A stretch of 64,000 bases of DNA from positions 1 through 64,000 of the forward strand of contig NZ_VFWZ01000003.1 in assembly GCF_006443095.1 (NCBI RefSeq). Direction: 5' to 3'. Below are positions 25,297 through 33,358 of this stretch, piece by piece. This stretch comes from Aquimarina algicola (GTDB lineage: Bacteria; Bacteroidota; Bacteroidia; Flavobacteriales; Flavobacteriaceae). The stretch's first letter is position 1. Each line of letters starts with the position of its first letter. The translations under genes were made by a program, and so were the position numbers. The notes beneath the pieces were generated by a model. It did no database searches. It worked only from the letters and a program-made list of their open reading frames with translations, and was not told where the DNA came from.

Positions 25297-25988
25297 TAGT
25301 TATCGTAAGATTTTACCTTGGCTTTAGCCATGTTATTCAATACGAATCCCCCAATAGCTAATACTGCTATTACTGTTAGCCCAATTTTGAACATCGGGGA
25401 AATTCCTTTTTTTGCGGGGGTTGCAGGGGTTTCTTCTTTTTTCTTTGTCATATCGTCTATAGGTTCTTGTGGTTCTACTTCTTGTAATTGTGCCTGTGCT
25501 TCCAATGCTTCCTGAGCGACATCGCGTTTTGCAAAGGGGTTGCCCGTAACAGGCTTTTTTTTGTTGTACTGATATGGAACAACTGTATCATTAGGTGTCA
25601 GTTTAATCGGATGCTGCTTTGCTTTCGGTTTTGGCTTTGGTTTTATGACTGTGTTTGCAGGCTTTCGCGTTGTAGGGGTAGGCTTTGGTACAGATCGTCG
25701 GCTTACGATACGGTTCGGCTTGCTATACACACGCCTTCGATTCCGAATCGTAGCAATGGGGCTGGTCGTTCTTCTCCTGCGAATGCTTACCCTTGGTTTT
25801 GGTAATCGGTGCATCGAAGATCGCCAAAGCGGTCGCCCAACCCTACGGTGCATATTGCTGCTTCGTCTTCTAAGCCCAATCCTATGTGGGTTAAAACTCC
25901 TATTTCTTCGGCTGATTATCGAAGGGTTATACTCATCAAAGAGTGTATCTAACACCAATAGGTCAATCACACCATCTCCTACCATCAC
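25296..25988 (-). CDS. Arg-rich protein with C-terminal membrane helix
   Basis: The 230-aa product is extremely Arg-rich in residues about 25-105 (HRIGLRRRSSNMHRRVGRP), then Lys/Pro-rich, then has an acidic helical stretch and a C-terminal helix (MFKIGLTVIAVLAIGGFVL). It shares this plan with the adjacent genes. DNA binding at a membrane is the natural inference. Confidence 0.7.
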   Translation of the reverse strand: MMVGDGVIDLLVLDTLFDEYNPSIISRRNRSFNPHRIGLRRRSSNMHRRVGRPLWRSSMHRLPKPRVSIRRRRTTSPIATIRNRRRVYSKPNRIVSRRSVPKPTPTTRKPANTVIKPKPKPKAKQHPIKLTPNDTVVPYQYNKKKPVTGNPFAKRDVAQEALEAQAQLQEVEPQEPIDDMTKKKEETPATPAKKGISPMFKIGLTVIAVLAIGGFVLNNMAKAKVKSYDN

Positions 25989-25995
25989 ACTATCA

Positions 25996-26766
25996 TTATT
26001 GGGGTACAGGCATCATCGATGGCTGTAGCTGTGGTTGCATTGTATAGGGCATCGGCATTGTTGGTGCGGGCTTTTTGTTCATCATCATCCCTATGCCTAC
26101 TAACACCAATAATCCAACCCCAATTCCTCCGGCAGTCATCACCTTTCGATTTTTCTTTCGATTGTCTTCATTGATCTTGGCAATCTTCATTTCATTTTCT
26201 CTTTGTTGGCGTTCGCTTTGCCTTCTCATCTCGGCTCGCAACTGATCTTCTCGTCTTCGCTGTTGGGCTTGCTGCTCTCGCATTTTTCGTTGCATATCCC
26301 GACGCAAAGTAGCTTGTTGCGCTCTGGCTCTGGCATTGGCAGCAGCTACCGCAGCAGCGCTACTCCTGCCGGAACTTCTACTGCTACTGCTACCGCCTCT
26401 ATTTCCTCGTTTTTTGCGCTTACTGATCAGTTTGGCGACCCCGCCAATCGCGATTTTAGCCAGACTGCCAAAAAAAGCATCTTCTTCTTCAACATAAGCA
26501 TCGTTACCCTTTTCCAAAGCGAGCATTTCTTTTCCTTTCTTTTGGATATGTACATTGATCACTGCTTCAAGATCGTTCTGAAAAGTCGGGCTACCTTCTT
26601 TCAGGGCTTCTAATACCCCATCAATCAATTGTTGTCGATTGGGGGCAGAAGTAAAAACTTCCCCATGCTTCTGTAAAAGCGCGATCACCACTTGGGGTTT
26701 GGTCAAGATCAAATGGCTCATCAGATTGACCGCTTGGTTATATTGTTGTTGTGTCATTCTACTCAT
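25996..26766 (-). CDS. Membrane-anchored protein with basic coiled-coil region
   Basis: From ATG 26766 (MSRMTQQQYNQAVNLMSHLI) the product is 256 aa; an ATG at 26793 is possible but overlaps the upstream gene. An N-terminal helical domain (about residues 1-75, TKPQVVIALLQKHGEVFT) resembles the N-terminus of the upstream protein. It is followed by a Ser/Gly/Arg linker, a basic coiled coil (about 140-205), a membrane helix (TAGGIGVGLLVLVGIGMMM) and a Pro/Met-rich tail. Unknown family. Confidence 0.7.
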   Translation of the reverse strand: MSRMTQQQYNQAVNLMSHLILTKPQVVIALLQKHGEVFTSAPNRQQLIDGVLEALKEGSPTFQNDLEAVINVHIQKKGKEMLALEKGNDAYVEEEDAFFGSLAKIAIGGVAKLISKRKKRGNRGGSSSSRSSGRSSAAAVAAANARARAQQATLRRDMQRKMREQQAQQRRREDQLRAEMRRQSERQQRENEMKIAKINEDNRKKNRKVMTAGGIGVGLLVLVGIGMMMNKKPAPTMPMPYTMQPQLQPSMMPVPQ

Positions 26767-26771
26767 TCTAA

Positions 26772-27398
26772 TTAGTTTTTTAGTACCGAACACATGACAA
26801 ATCCTCCAAGAAAACTTAATCCCATCAGGATCATTTCTTCTCGTTGTAAGCCTTTGGTTTTTGGGTGTTCCTCGGCTGGGGCTTTTGGAGGGTCTTCACT
26901 AGGTACTGCACGCCTTTGGCGCAGTTCATTCCAGATCATCTGTACTTCATTAGCAATCTTGGAATCATCAGGATCGGCATTAGATTTTTTCACAATACGC
27001 TTGTAGTATTTCTCCAACATTTTATCTGACATATCTGAAAACTGATCCAAAAAGCTATCTTCATCGCCTGATCCGCTATAATTGGAATGCCCACAAGAAC
27101 CGCAAAAATTATCCACATCGTTATAGCTATCATTATTGCAGGCATTACAGGCTTTTTTCTTTTTTTTCTCTGTAGGCAATGCCTGAATTGCTTTTTTATC
27201 GGGATGCACTTCCAGTAGTTCGGTAATGATCGTTTTCCCTTTTTTTTGCACAAGTTCCTTTGTAGCACTCGCTAAGTGGTGCAGCTTTTTTGGCGGTTCG
27301 TAACCGCAATCGTAAATCAGCTTGCGAACAGGATCAGGGTTGCTATAGACAATGTATTCAATACTATTAGGGGAGACGTTTTCTTTCTTGTTTTTCAT
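26772..27398 (-). CDS. Tail-anchored protein with a zinc-ribbon motif
   Basis: The 208-aa product has an N-terminal helical domain (DPVRKLIYDCGYEPPKKLHH, ELVQKKGKTIITELLEVHPD), a CxxC...CxxC zinc-ribbon-like pair (ACNACNN and FCGSCGH), an acidic helical part and a C-terminal helix (MILMGLSFLGGFVMCSVL). Its N-terminal domain looks paralogous to that of the next gene. It follows the coat candidate's terminator, so it begins a new transcription segment or relies on read-through. Confidence 0.7.
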   Translation of the reverse strand: MKNKKENVSPNSIEYIVYSNPDPVRKLIYDCGYEPPKKLHHLASATKELVQKKGKTIITELLEVHPDKKAIQALPTEKKKKKACNACNNDSYNDVDNFCGSCGHSNYSGSGDEDSFLDQFSDMSDKMLEKYYKRIVKKSNADPDDSKIANEVQMIWNELRQRRAVPSEDPPKAPAEEHPKTKGLQREEMILMGLSFLGGFVMCSVLKN

Positions 27399-27438
27399 AG
27401 GATAGCGGTAAGGTTAATATTCCATTCCTTTGGGAAAA

Positions 27439-27474
27439 AAACCAAAGGCATTGTTGGGCAATGCACTTTGGTTT
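27439..27474 (-). terminator. Strong terminator after the coat-protein candidate
   Basis: AAACCAAAG (27439-27447) pairs with CTTTGGTTT (27466-27474), continued by an inner GCATTG/CAATGC stem. Read on the minus strand it is followed by seven T. It directly follows the gene at 27487-28407 and isolates it from the downstream block. Confidence 0.85.
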
Positions 27475-27486
27475 TTTATCAAGTAT

Positions 27487-28407
27487 CTATCGCCTACGTC
27501 TTCTTAGCCAAGAGGTCGTGGGGTATCTTCGCGAGTTTACACGTCTTCTGCCGACAAATCGGCTTCGGGCAGGTCTGCCACGTCTTGCAGGGCGTCTGCG
27601 TACTGTTCTTCTTGGACGTAAGCCTAAAGCGGTAGGTCTGCGTCTGCGTAATAGGTCAATTTGCGGGAGTCCGGTGGTTCTCGGCACTCTGGATAATTCT
27701 GCTACGTTTCTTCCGTGTAACAGATTCCCCATATTCGCACGCGCCTTGATGGTGAACGTAAAAACCGCAGTCGTTTCCGCATTGATCACCAGTCGTAAGG
27801 AATCCTGTCCCGTGACGTTCATTTCAAAATTGTCATCATCAATGAGCGATTGGGTGAAATTCTGTGGTGATGTCGCATTACGGGGTTGATATACCTGAAT
27901 ATTATTCGATCCTGAAGCAGTACGCTTGGTAATCTTTAATACATTATCAAACTGTAACGGGCTACTTACGGAGTATTTCATCCCGGCGATCTTAAAAGGA
28001 TTCGCCTTGGATTCTTCACGGACTTCCTTATGGCTACTTTCCTCGACTTCTACCGTAACTCCATCAGGTTGCGCGACTTCTTGGTTTCCACCAAAAATGA
28101 CTGCTTCCTGCGCGGTATCAGTAGTGTTCTTTACCGTAATGGTCAGCGTTCTGTCATTAGGGTCTATCTTTTGAATCGAAGTACGGGTATAGTCATCGTA
28201 TAGATCTTCCTCATAATCCATATACTCATCTTCGTCCTCGTATTCATCGTCATACGCATCATAATCGTCTTCCATTCCTTCCAATCCGTTCTCGAAGTCA
28301 TCTTCCTCATCTTCATACGCGTCATACATATCCTCAACGTCGTGATAATCATCGTATCTATCCTCCGCGTCATCCTGATAACGCATTAATTCATCATTGT
28401 AATCCAT
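27487..28407 (-). CDS. Coat/major structural protein candidate: acidic N-terminus, beta-sandwich, Arg-rich C-terminus
   Basis: The 306-aa product has three parts: a highly Asp/Glu/Tyr-rich N-terminus (1-75), a beta-rich core (about 80-225; ITVKNTTDTAQEAVIFGG, FKIAGMKYSVSSPLQFDNVL, SPQNF, RLVINAETTAVFTFTIKA) and an extremely Arg-rich C-terminus (about 240-306). The core is shared with the propeller protein at 22055-23737. It is followed by its own strong terminator and preceded by a motif-bearing intergenic region, the arrangement of a highly expressed single gene. Major-capsid identity is inferred; no known capsid family is recognised. The basic tail could contact DNA. Confidence 0.7.
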   Translation of the reverse strand: MDYNDELMRYQDDAEDRYDDYHDVEDMYDAYEDEEDDFENGLEGMEDDYDAYDDEYEDEDEYMDYEEDLYDDYTRTSIQKIDPNDRTLTITVKNTTDTAQEAVIFGGNQEVAQPDGVTVEVEESSHKEVREESKANPFKIAGMKYSVSSPLQFDNVLKITKRTASGSNNIQVYQPRNATSPQNFTQSLIDDDNFEMNVTGQDSLRLVINAETTAVFTFTIKARANMGNLLHGRNVAELSRVPRTTGLPQIDLLRRRRPTALGLRPRRTVRRRPARRGRPARSRFVGRRRVNSRRYPTTSWLRRRRR

Positions 28408-28491
28408 GTTGTTGTGTTTTTAATAACCATTGCTATGGTATGGGTTTGTAATGGGGTACAGTCCTAAAAAATGAGTATCTCTAAATACAGC

Positions 28492-28644
28492 TTACTTCTT
28501 GGTCTGTGGTTTTTGAGTTTTGGAGTCTTTACTTCCATAAAGTTTTGGTCCGAAATAGTGTGCGCCGACCATACCTCCTGCGAAAAGCCCAAAAATCGCA
28601 ACTGCGATAATTGGAGCGTAGTTTAAATCTTTTGAATGTGCCAT
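28492..28644 (-). CDS. 50-aa small membrane protein upstream of the coat candidate
   Basis: An ATG at 28644 opens a 50-codon frame (MAHSKDLNYAPIIAVAIFGL, then FAGGMVGAHYFGPKLYG and a Lys-rich tail). It has one Gly/Ala-rich membrane helix. It stops 84 bp before the coat candidate start. It resembles small phage coat-like or virion membrane peptides in size and plan. Confidence 0.65.
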   Translation of the reverse strand: MAHSKDLNYAPIIAVAIFGLFAGGMVGAHYFGPKLYGSKDSKTQKPQTKK

Positions 28645-29030
28645 TCCTGTACTTTTTTAAGTGATTATTTGGCGTGGTTTCTAAACCATTTACAGCAAAC
28701 TTGTGCAGTATTTTCCAGAAATCCGCGTATGATTTTCGTACCCCTATACGTAGAAAAGTAAGGGATGAGTACCTAATAAGGGTTGCAAAGGGGAGAAGGG
28801 GTACGAAATTATTTTAAGGAATTTTGAAGGGATAGGTATTCTTCTTAAAAAGGATAAAAATATTGTATATTCAAGTTATAATAAGGGAGTATTAAAATTA
28901 TTGTATTTAATATAACTAATTTGAAAACAGGAATATGACTTATAAAATAAACTGTTTTACAACGAAATACTATTAAGATGTAACAAATCAGGATAAATAA
29001 CAGACTAATACATTAAATAAACACACCAAT
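28645..29030. promoter_or_regulatory. Intergenic region with inverted GGGGTACGAAA motifs
   Basis: No gene is seen in about 385 bp. ATTTTCGTACCCC (28732-28744) and GGGGTACGAAAT (28798-28809) are inverted copies of one motif. The same motif occurs at 50553-50562 and 51195-51206, both in the intergenic region upstream of the methyltransferase-helicase block. It is therefore a candidate regulator-binding or promoter element of the provirus. Right of about 28850 the sequence becomes AT-rich and starts the cargo block. Confidence 0.55.
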
Positions 29031-29738
29031 ATGATCTTAATTATCCTTGCAGCACTTTGTGGACTTTATTTTTATGTAGTAACAATGGTTGATAAGCAAC
29101 CCTACAAAGATAATATTGAAAAAATGTATAACTATACTGATATAAAAATTTGGGAATTTGTTAAACAACCTACTTTAAGATCAACCCCTAATTTAAAGAA
29201 ATACTGCCTTATAGTAGCGGTCTGTTGTCTTATTTCGTGGTATTCAATTCAGTTGTTCCCGGAAAATCTTTCGAATTACTTGTTTGATTTCATTGCTAAT
29301 CTTTTTGGTTTATCAGTGCTTATTGTTATTAGTGTTGAATGGGTACAATTTCATAAAAGAAGTTTTCTCGCTCACCTCAAAAATCCTGTAATGTTAGCGT
29401 TGTTATTATTTCCAACTATATGTTACTTATTAAGATTTTTACTAAATGAAAACAATCTATACGAAAGTATCATGAACGGACTCCATCCTATGATTAATAA
29501 CTATTCGTTATTTTGGGTTCAGTTATTTTGGATTTTGATTATTTCTTTATTAATCTATATAGGTTTCTGGATCATTGCGTTGCCTGTATATTTTTTTATT
29601 TTCTTACTTATTTCATTAATCCGAAAAGGGATAGATGCTTTTATTATAAAGTACAAAGAAAGAAAATACCTAGATGCCTTGGTACGTTTGGGAATGATAG
29701 TAATACCGTTGATTGGGTATTATTTTTCGTTCTCTTAA
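29031..29738 (+). CDS. Multi-pass membrane protein of unknown function
   Basis: The 235-aa product has about six membrane helices (for example LIILAALCGLYFYVVTMV, LIVAVCCLISWYSIQLF, IALPVYFFIFLLISLI). No family is recognised. It is AT-rich and on the plus strand, against the direction of its neighbours in the element, and converges with the AlbA_2-like gene. It is likely accessory cargo. Confidence 0.75.
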   Translation: MILIILAALCGLYFYVVTMVDKQPYKDNIEKMYNYTDIKIWEFVKQPTLRSTPNLKKYCLIVAVCCLISWYSIQLFPENLSNYLFDFIANLFGLSVLIVISVEWVQFHKRSFLAHLKNPVMLALLLFPTICYLLRFLLNENNLYESIMNGLHPMINNYSLFWVQLFWILIISLLIYIGFWIIALPVYFFIFLLISLIRKGIDAFIIKYKERKYLDALVRLGMIVIPLIGYYFSFS

Positions 29739-29867
29739 ACAGCATCTTTTTTATTTTAGAAACAACTGAAATGTGAAGACTATCATCATTGGCTATTGTG
29801 CGGATAAACAATGACTTTTCGATTAAGCACTAATCGCCTTACTTGTAATATATAGTGATATAATACT

Positions 29868-30902
29868 TTATCTTTTCAGCATTTTTTTCAATTGGTTTTC
29901 TCTTGTTGAACCAATTTCCTTTTGATGCACGGACACAAGTTTGTTTTCGTTCTTACTTTTAAACAAACCTACAGGATTCTTAGCTGCAATTGATCCTTTT
30001 CCAAAATCCAATTTGTACTCTGAAAGTTTTAATGGTGAGTTTTTACCTCCGAAAGTCAGAATTAAATCCATCTCACAATTATGGTTGTCTGCTAATTTAT
30101 CCATATTAAAAATAATTCTTTGAGTGTTTCTGTCTGGAGCACCAAAATGCAAGATATCGTTCAAATCTTTATGCACATACATATGACCATTATATGTATA
30201 ATATTTACTTGTATCCTGATTTTGACTACCTGCAAAAATTCCTTGTACACACATTAATCGATAGGTCAAATTGTAAGCGTTTTGCAGCTCCGAAAAATTA
30301 AACATAAGTATTGAAATATCAAGAAGTCTTTGTCCGTTTGAAAGTGGCCTATATCTATCTAAATTAATATATCCTTCAATATTGGGATAGCTAATTTTCT
30401 TAAATAGAGCTTCAACTAAATAATGTGGTGCTGGCTTAGTTTGTCCGTCAAGACGTGCAAAGTAAGTATTCTTAAATTGGTGAGGGCTGTAATTACTAAT
30501 TTGTGTTTCAAACACATATAAATAATTGTCTTCTTTTTTAATAATATTTACATTTATGTTAACTGGTAGAGGAGTTATTGAATCTGATATTTTGCTGATT
30601 AAGGAATCTTTTTCTTTGAGTTCTGTCACAGGTGATAATGCTCCTTGAAAAATAACTCTTTCATCTACTTTCTGTCCAAGTGGTGCTCCCCAAATTAATA
30701 TACCTCCATTTGAATTTAAAAAAGCACAAATTCCTCTGATAACTCCTTCTAGATTTTTATTGAAATTACCAAAGTCAGGATGGAAAGCCTTGAATTCGAT
30801 TTTATCCGATTCTTCTTTCTCTACAGCGAAAAAATTCACAATGTCCTCATAGCTAAGATCAATTAAATCTTTTCCGAAATATTGTTCTGAATAGTTAATC
30901 AT
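29868..30902 (-). CDS. AlbA_2/Schlafen-like domain protein
   Basis: The 344-aa product has an N-terminal AlbA_2 (Schlafen-AlbA-like) domain: EESDKIEFKAFHPDF, GVIRGICAFLNSNGGILIWG and DSITPLPVNINVNIIKKEDN. Such domains bind nucleic acids or nucleotides and occur in transcription regulators and in anti-phage systems. The C-terminal 170 residues are unrecognised (DRYRPLSNGQRLLDISILMF). It is low in G+C and in the cargo block, which makes a defence role plausible but unproven. Confidence 0.75.
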   Translation of the reverse strand: MINYSEQYFGKDLIDLSYEDIVNFFAVEKEESDKIEFKAFHPDFGNFNKNLEGVIRGICAFLNSNGGILIWGAPLGQKVDERVIFQGALSPVTELKEKDSLISKISDSITPLPVNINVNIIKKEDNYLYVFETQISNYSPHQFKNTYFARLDGQTKPAPHYLVEALFKKISYPNIEGYINLDRYRPLSNGQRLLDISILMFNFSELQNAYNLTYRLMCVQGIFAGSQNQDTSKYYTYNGHMYVHKDLNDILHFGAPDRNTQRIIFNMDKLADNHNCEMDLILTFGGKNSPLKLSEYKLDFGKGSIAAKNPVGLFKSKNENKLVSVHQKEIGSTRENQLKKMLKR

Positions 30903-30924
30903 AATGCATTATAAAAGTTTTTAT

Positions 30925-31060
30925 ATGAAAAGTAACGCTGTAAAAAAGCTATGCTTTTAGGATTAGAAATAAGTAGAATTTTTTAATTTACTAATTACTT
31001 TTGTTCAGGGAATTTGTCAAATTTAAAAATTTGGAGACTTTCTAAAAACGCACGAATCTT
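30925..31060 (-). repeat. Cassette-type spacer repeat A
   Basis: The spacer between the AlbA_2-like gene and the next gene resembles the spacer at 31630-31770 in the same order and spacing (GTAACGCTGTAAAAAAG, CTTTTAGGATTAG, GAATTTTTT, CAAATTTAAAAATTTGG). Flavobacterial accessory genes are often separated by such AT-rich repeats. Confidence 0.5.
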
Positions 31061-31124
31061 TCTTTTATAAACGACTCGTGCTATTTTTTGTAAACGTAGT
31101 CAGCAACTACAATTATTCTGTTTT

Positions 31125-31589
31125 TTATTTATCTCCATTGAATAAAAAAGAGCTTTTCATTGATTTTTTAATTCCGTCATAAACTAATTCTAAAACTTTT
31201 TCTTCAGTAATTTCCTCAAGATTATCAAAAAGAAATAGTTCGTTGCTAATACTGTTTTTATCTATCGAGTTATTGTAATAACAGGCATATATTTTACCAT
31301 TGTTTATTTGAAAAAAATTAATTTCAAAACCTTTTTCAAATTTTTCAGAATTCGGAACTATTGTCTGACCAGCTCGTAAGCTAACTTGAGTTTTATTCTC
31401 GTCAGAATTCACGTATAAATTATTTACAAAGAAGTCATTTTCGTTAATTAATTGCTCACGGACTTTATTTAGAGTTGATTTCACAACATCAAATTTATTT
31501 TCATTCCATTTTTTAAACCTTTCGTTCATTCGATTATGAGCGTTTAAATACTCTTTTGAAAGTTCCACTATTTGATCAATTCCATTCAT
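31125..31589 (-). CDS. Hypothetical soluble protein (154 aa)
   Basis: The product (MNGIDQIVELSKEYLNAHNR) has an N-terminal helical half and a beta-containing middle (NDFFVNNLYVNSDENKTQV, IYACYYNNSIDKN), then an acidic helical end. It has no signal peptide or membrane helix and is not recognised. It sits between two homologous spacers, so it was probably acquired as one cassette-like unit. Confidence 0.65.
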   Translation of the reverse strand: MNGIDQIVELSKEYLNAHNRMNERFKKWNENKFDVVKSTLNKVREQLINENDFFVNNLYVNSDENKTQVSLRAGQTIVPNSEKFEKGFEINFFQINNGKIYACYYNNSIDKNSISNELFLFDNLEEITEEKVLELVYDGIKKSMKSSFLFNGDK

Positions 31590-31629
31590 ATTTGTTAAGT
31601 TTGATTTTTGTTATTATTAATGGTCTAGT

Positions 31630-31770
31630 GTATGAAACGTAGCGTAAAAAAGACACTAACTTTTCGGATTAACACAGAGCTGAATTTTTCTATTTTATTT
31701 TTAATTTTCTCTTTTAAAAGCCAAATATAAAATTTGGCGGTCTTTGCAAATAAGTACAAACCTATTGGTT
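31630..31770 (-). repeat. Cassette-type spacer repeat B
   Basis: This matches spacer A: GTAGCGTAAAAAAG, CTTTTCGGATTAA, GAATTTTTC, and the palindrome GCCAAATATAAAATTTGGC (31720-31738). The following part (CGGTCTTTGCAAATAAGTAC) is of a kind I associate with repeated flavobacterial intergenic spacers. Confidence 0.5.
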
Positions 31771-31820
31771 AACATTTATTAACAATATTTTATAGGGCAC
31801 CGTGTTGTATACTGCCTTTT

Positions 31821-32828
31821 TTATTGATTATAATATCCGCCAACACCTAATGGTGCCCAAAAGCTGTATTTTACAAACCTATATCTTCTTTTTTCTTCGG
31901 GAATTTCTCTGACTCCATTAGCCATTAAAGAAGGCGTAAATGTTTTGTTACTCATATACGCTATCGTATTCTCGAAAATATGAATCATATTTGGCACAAT
32001 TACCGCTAAAAACTCAGTTATTGATTGCCTTTCCATTTTTGCTCCTTTATGTTTCAATTCAAAAGATGGCATTAAAACGTCCGAATTCTTTTGAAGTTCA
32101 AAGTCAAACACATTAACTATTTCTAATCTATGGTCAAAAGCGTTTCGAAATGCTCTGATACGTTTCATAAATGAAAGTGTTGAGTTCAGAAATTTTGAAA
32201 AAGGGTCTTCCTCGGTGTATTTGGTTTTTATTTTCTCATAAAAGTTAGGGAAATGAGATTGTTTAGTTAAACCTAAATCAATAAAGAAAATAGTAATGAT
32301 TTCCATCAATATCTGCTCACAATGGTCAGCTTTTTGAAAAATTGTTTTACATCTAGTTTCAATATCTCCAAATGATGGTATTGAATATGAAACAGACTTA
32401 TTTCTATTTGCCTCATATTCATCACAAAGCTGTTTTTCTTTTTCTATAAAACTTGAAATTTCCTTGTCAAGTATTGCAAGTTCTGGAAGTATTTCTAATG
32501 ATAGAGTTAGAGCTTTGTTTACATCAATTTCTTTAGAAAATAGTTCAGTTTTGAATAGTGTTTTGGCAGTCAAAAAGACTCTTGAGACTAATTCAGATTC
32601 TGAACCTTGATTTATTATGAGCTTATGTATATTATTCGGAAGGTTAATATTGGTTCGCTCAGGGTCAATTTCGTCTGCCATCATAAATTCATAAATGGAC
32701 TTTTCTTTGATTACAATAAGTCTTTCACCAATTTTAGTCATTTCAATAATTGCACCATCCTCTTTCGTCCCGATATCAGCCATTCCAGCTGATTCTCGTT
32801 TTCTATCGATTGGTCTTTTATCTTTCAT
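31821..32828 (-). CDS. HEPN-motif protein, candidate RNase
   Basis: The 335-aa product is largely helical. Near the middle, MKRIRAFRNAFDHRLEIVN contains RNAFDH (residues 228-233), a match to the R-x4-6-H motif of HEPN ribonucleases with the favoured polar residue after Arg. HEPN proteins act in toxin-antitoxin and abortive-infection systems. No separate antitoxin gene is obvious, although the 78-aa gene just upstream could be tested. Membership is inferred from this motif and the helical context. Confidence 0.65.
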   Translation of the reverse strand: MKDKRPIDRKRESAGMADIGTKEDGAIIEMTKIGERLIVIKEKSIYEFMMADEIDPERTNINLPNNIHKLIINQGSESELVSRVFLTAKTLFKTELFSKEIDVNKALTLSLEILPELAILDKEISSFIEKEKQLCDEYEANRNKSVSYSIPSFGDIETRCKTIFQKADHCEQILMEIITIFFIDLGLTKQSHFPNFYEKIKTKYTEEDPFSKFLNSTLSFMKRIRAFRNAFDHRLEIVNVFDFELQKNSDVLMPSFELKHKGAKMERQSITEFLAVIVPNMIHIFENTIAYMSNKTFTPSLMANGVREIPEEKRRYRFVKYSFWAPLGVGGYYNQ

Positions 32829-33065
32829 TTAATAAATAGTGTTTTTCCAAGGTTGTGTACAATGACGATATATAAGTACCTCTTTTCAATTAAACATTTT
32901 TACATAAATAATTGTTTGTAAAAATCAACAATCTTTCTTTATGATTTTTACGGATTTCCACATTTAGGGGATTTTTGTTTTCTTTTTATCTACTACTTAT
33001 TATCTTAATTGGATAAGTTTAAAAAAACATTAGAAGTATATGTGTTTAAATTGATTTCTTTAAGC

Positions 33066-33302
33066 TTATGAGTTTGTATCTATCATCCAATAAATCACAC
33101 TTTCTTTAGTCTCATTATCCATCTGCTCATAGAATTTGATATACGACTTATTGATACAAACCTCTCTAATTTGTATCGCAAAATCTGGCATTGTATCTAC
33201 ATATTTGATATGATATTTCCAATCTTTCCCAGTTGCTTTATGATACTCCAGTAAAGTATCTTCAATTCCCATATTTTTCATTAGTTCCTTTGTCTTTTGC
33301 AA
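33066..33302 (-). CDS. Small hypothetical protein (78 aa)
   Basis: The product (MQKTKELMKNMGIEDTLLEY) has no signal or membrane helix and no recognised family. It includes DTMPDFAIQIREVCINKSYI and a helical end (ETKESVIYWMIDTNS). It is upstream of the HEPN-motif gene on the same strand, with a 237-bp AT-rich spacer. Confidence 0.5.
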   Translation of the reverse strand: MQKTKELMKNMGIEDTLLEYHKATGKDWKYHIKYVDTMPDFAIQIREVCINKSYIKFYEQMDNETKESVIYWMIDTNS

Positions 33303-33358
33303 AAATATGGGAAATGAATATGACTATCAATACCTACATAGTTAAGTCCCAATACTCT

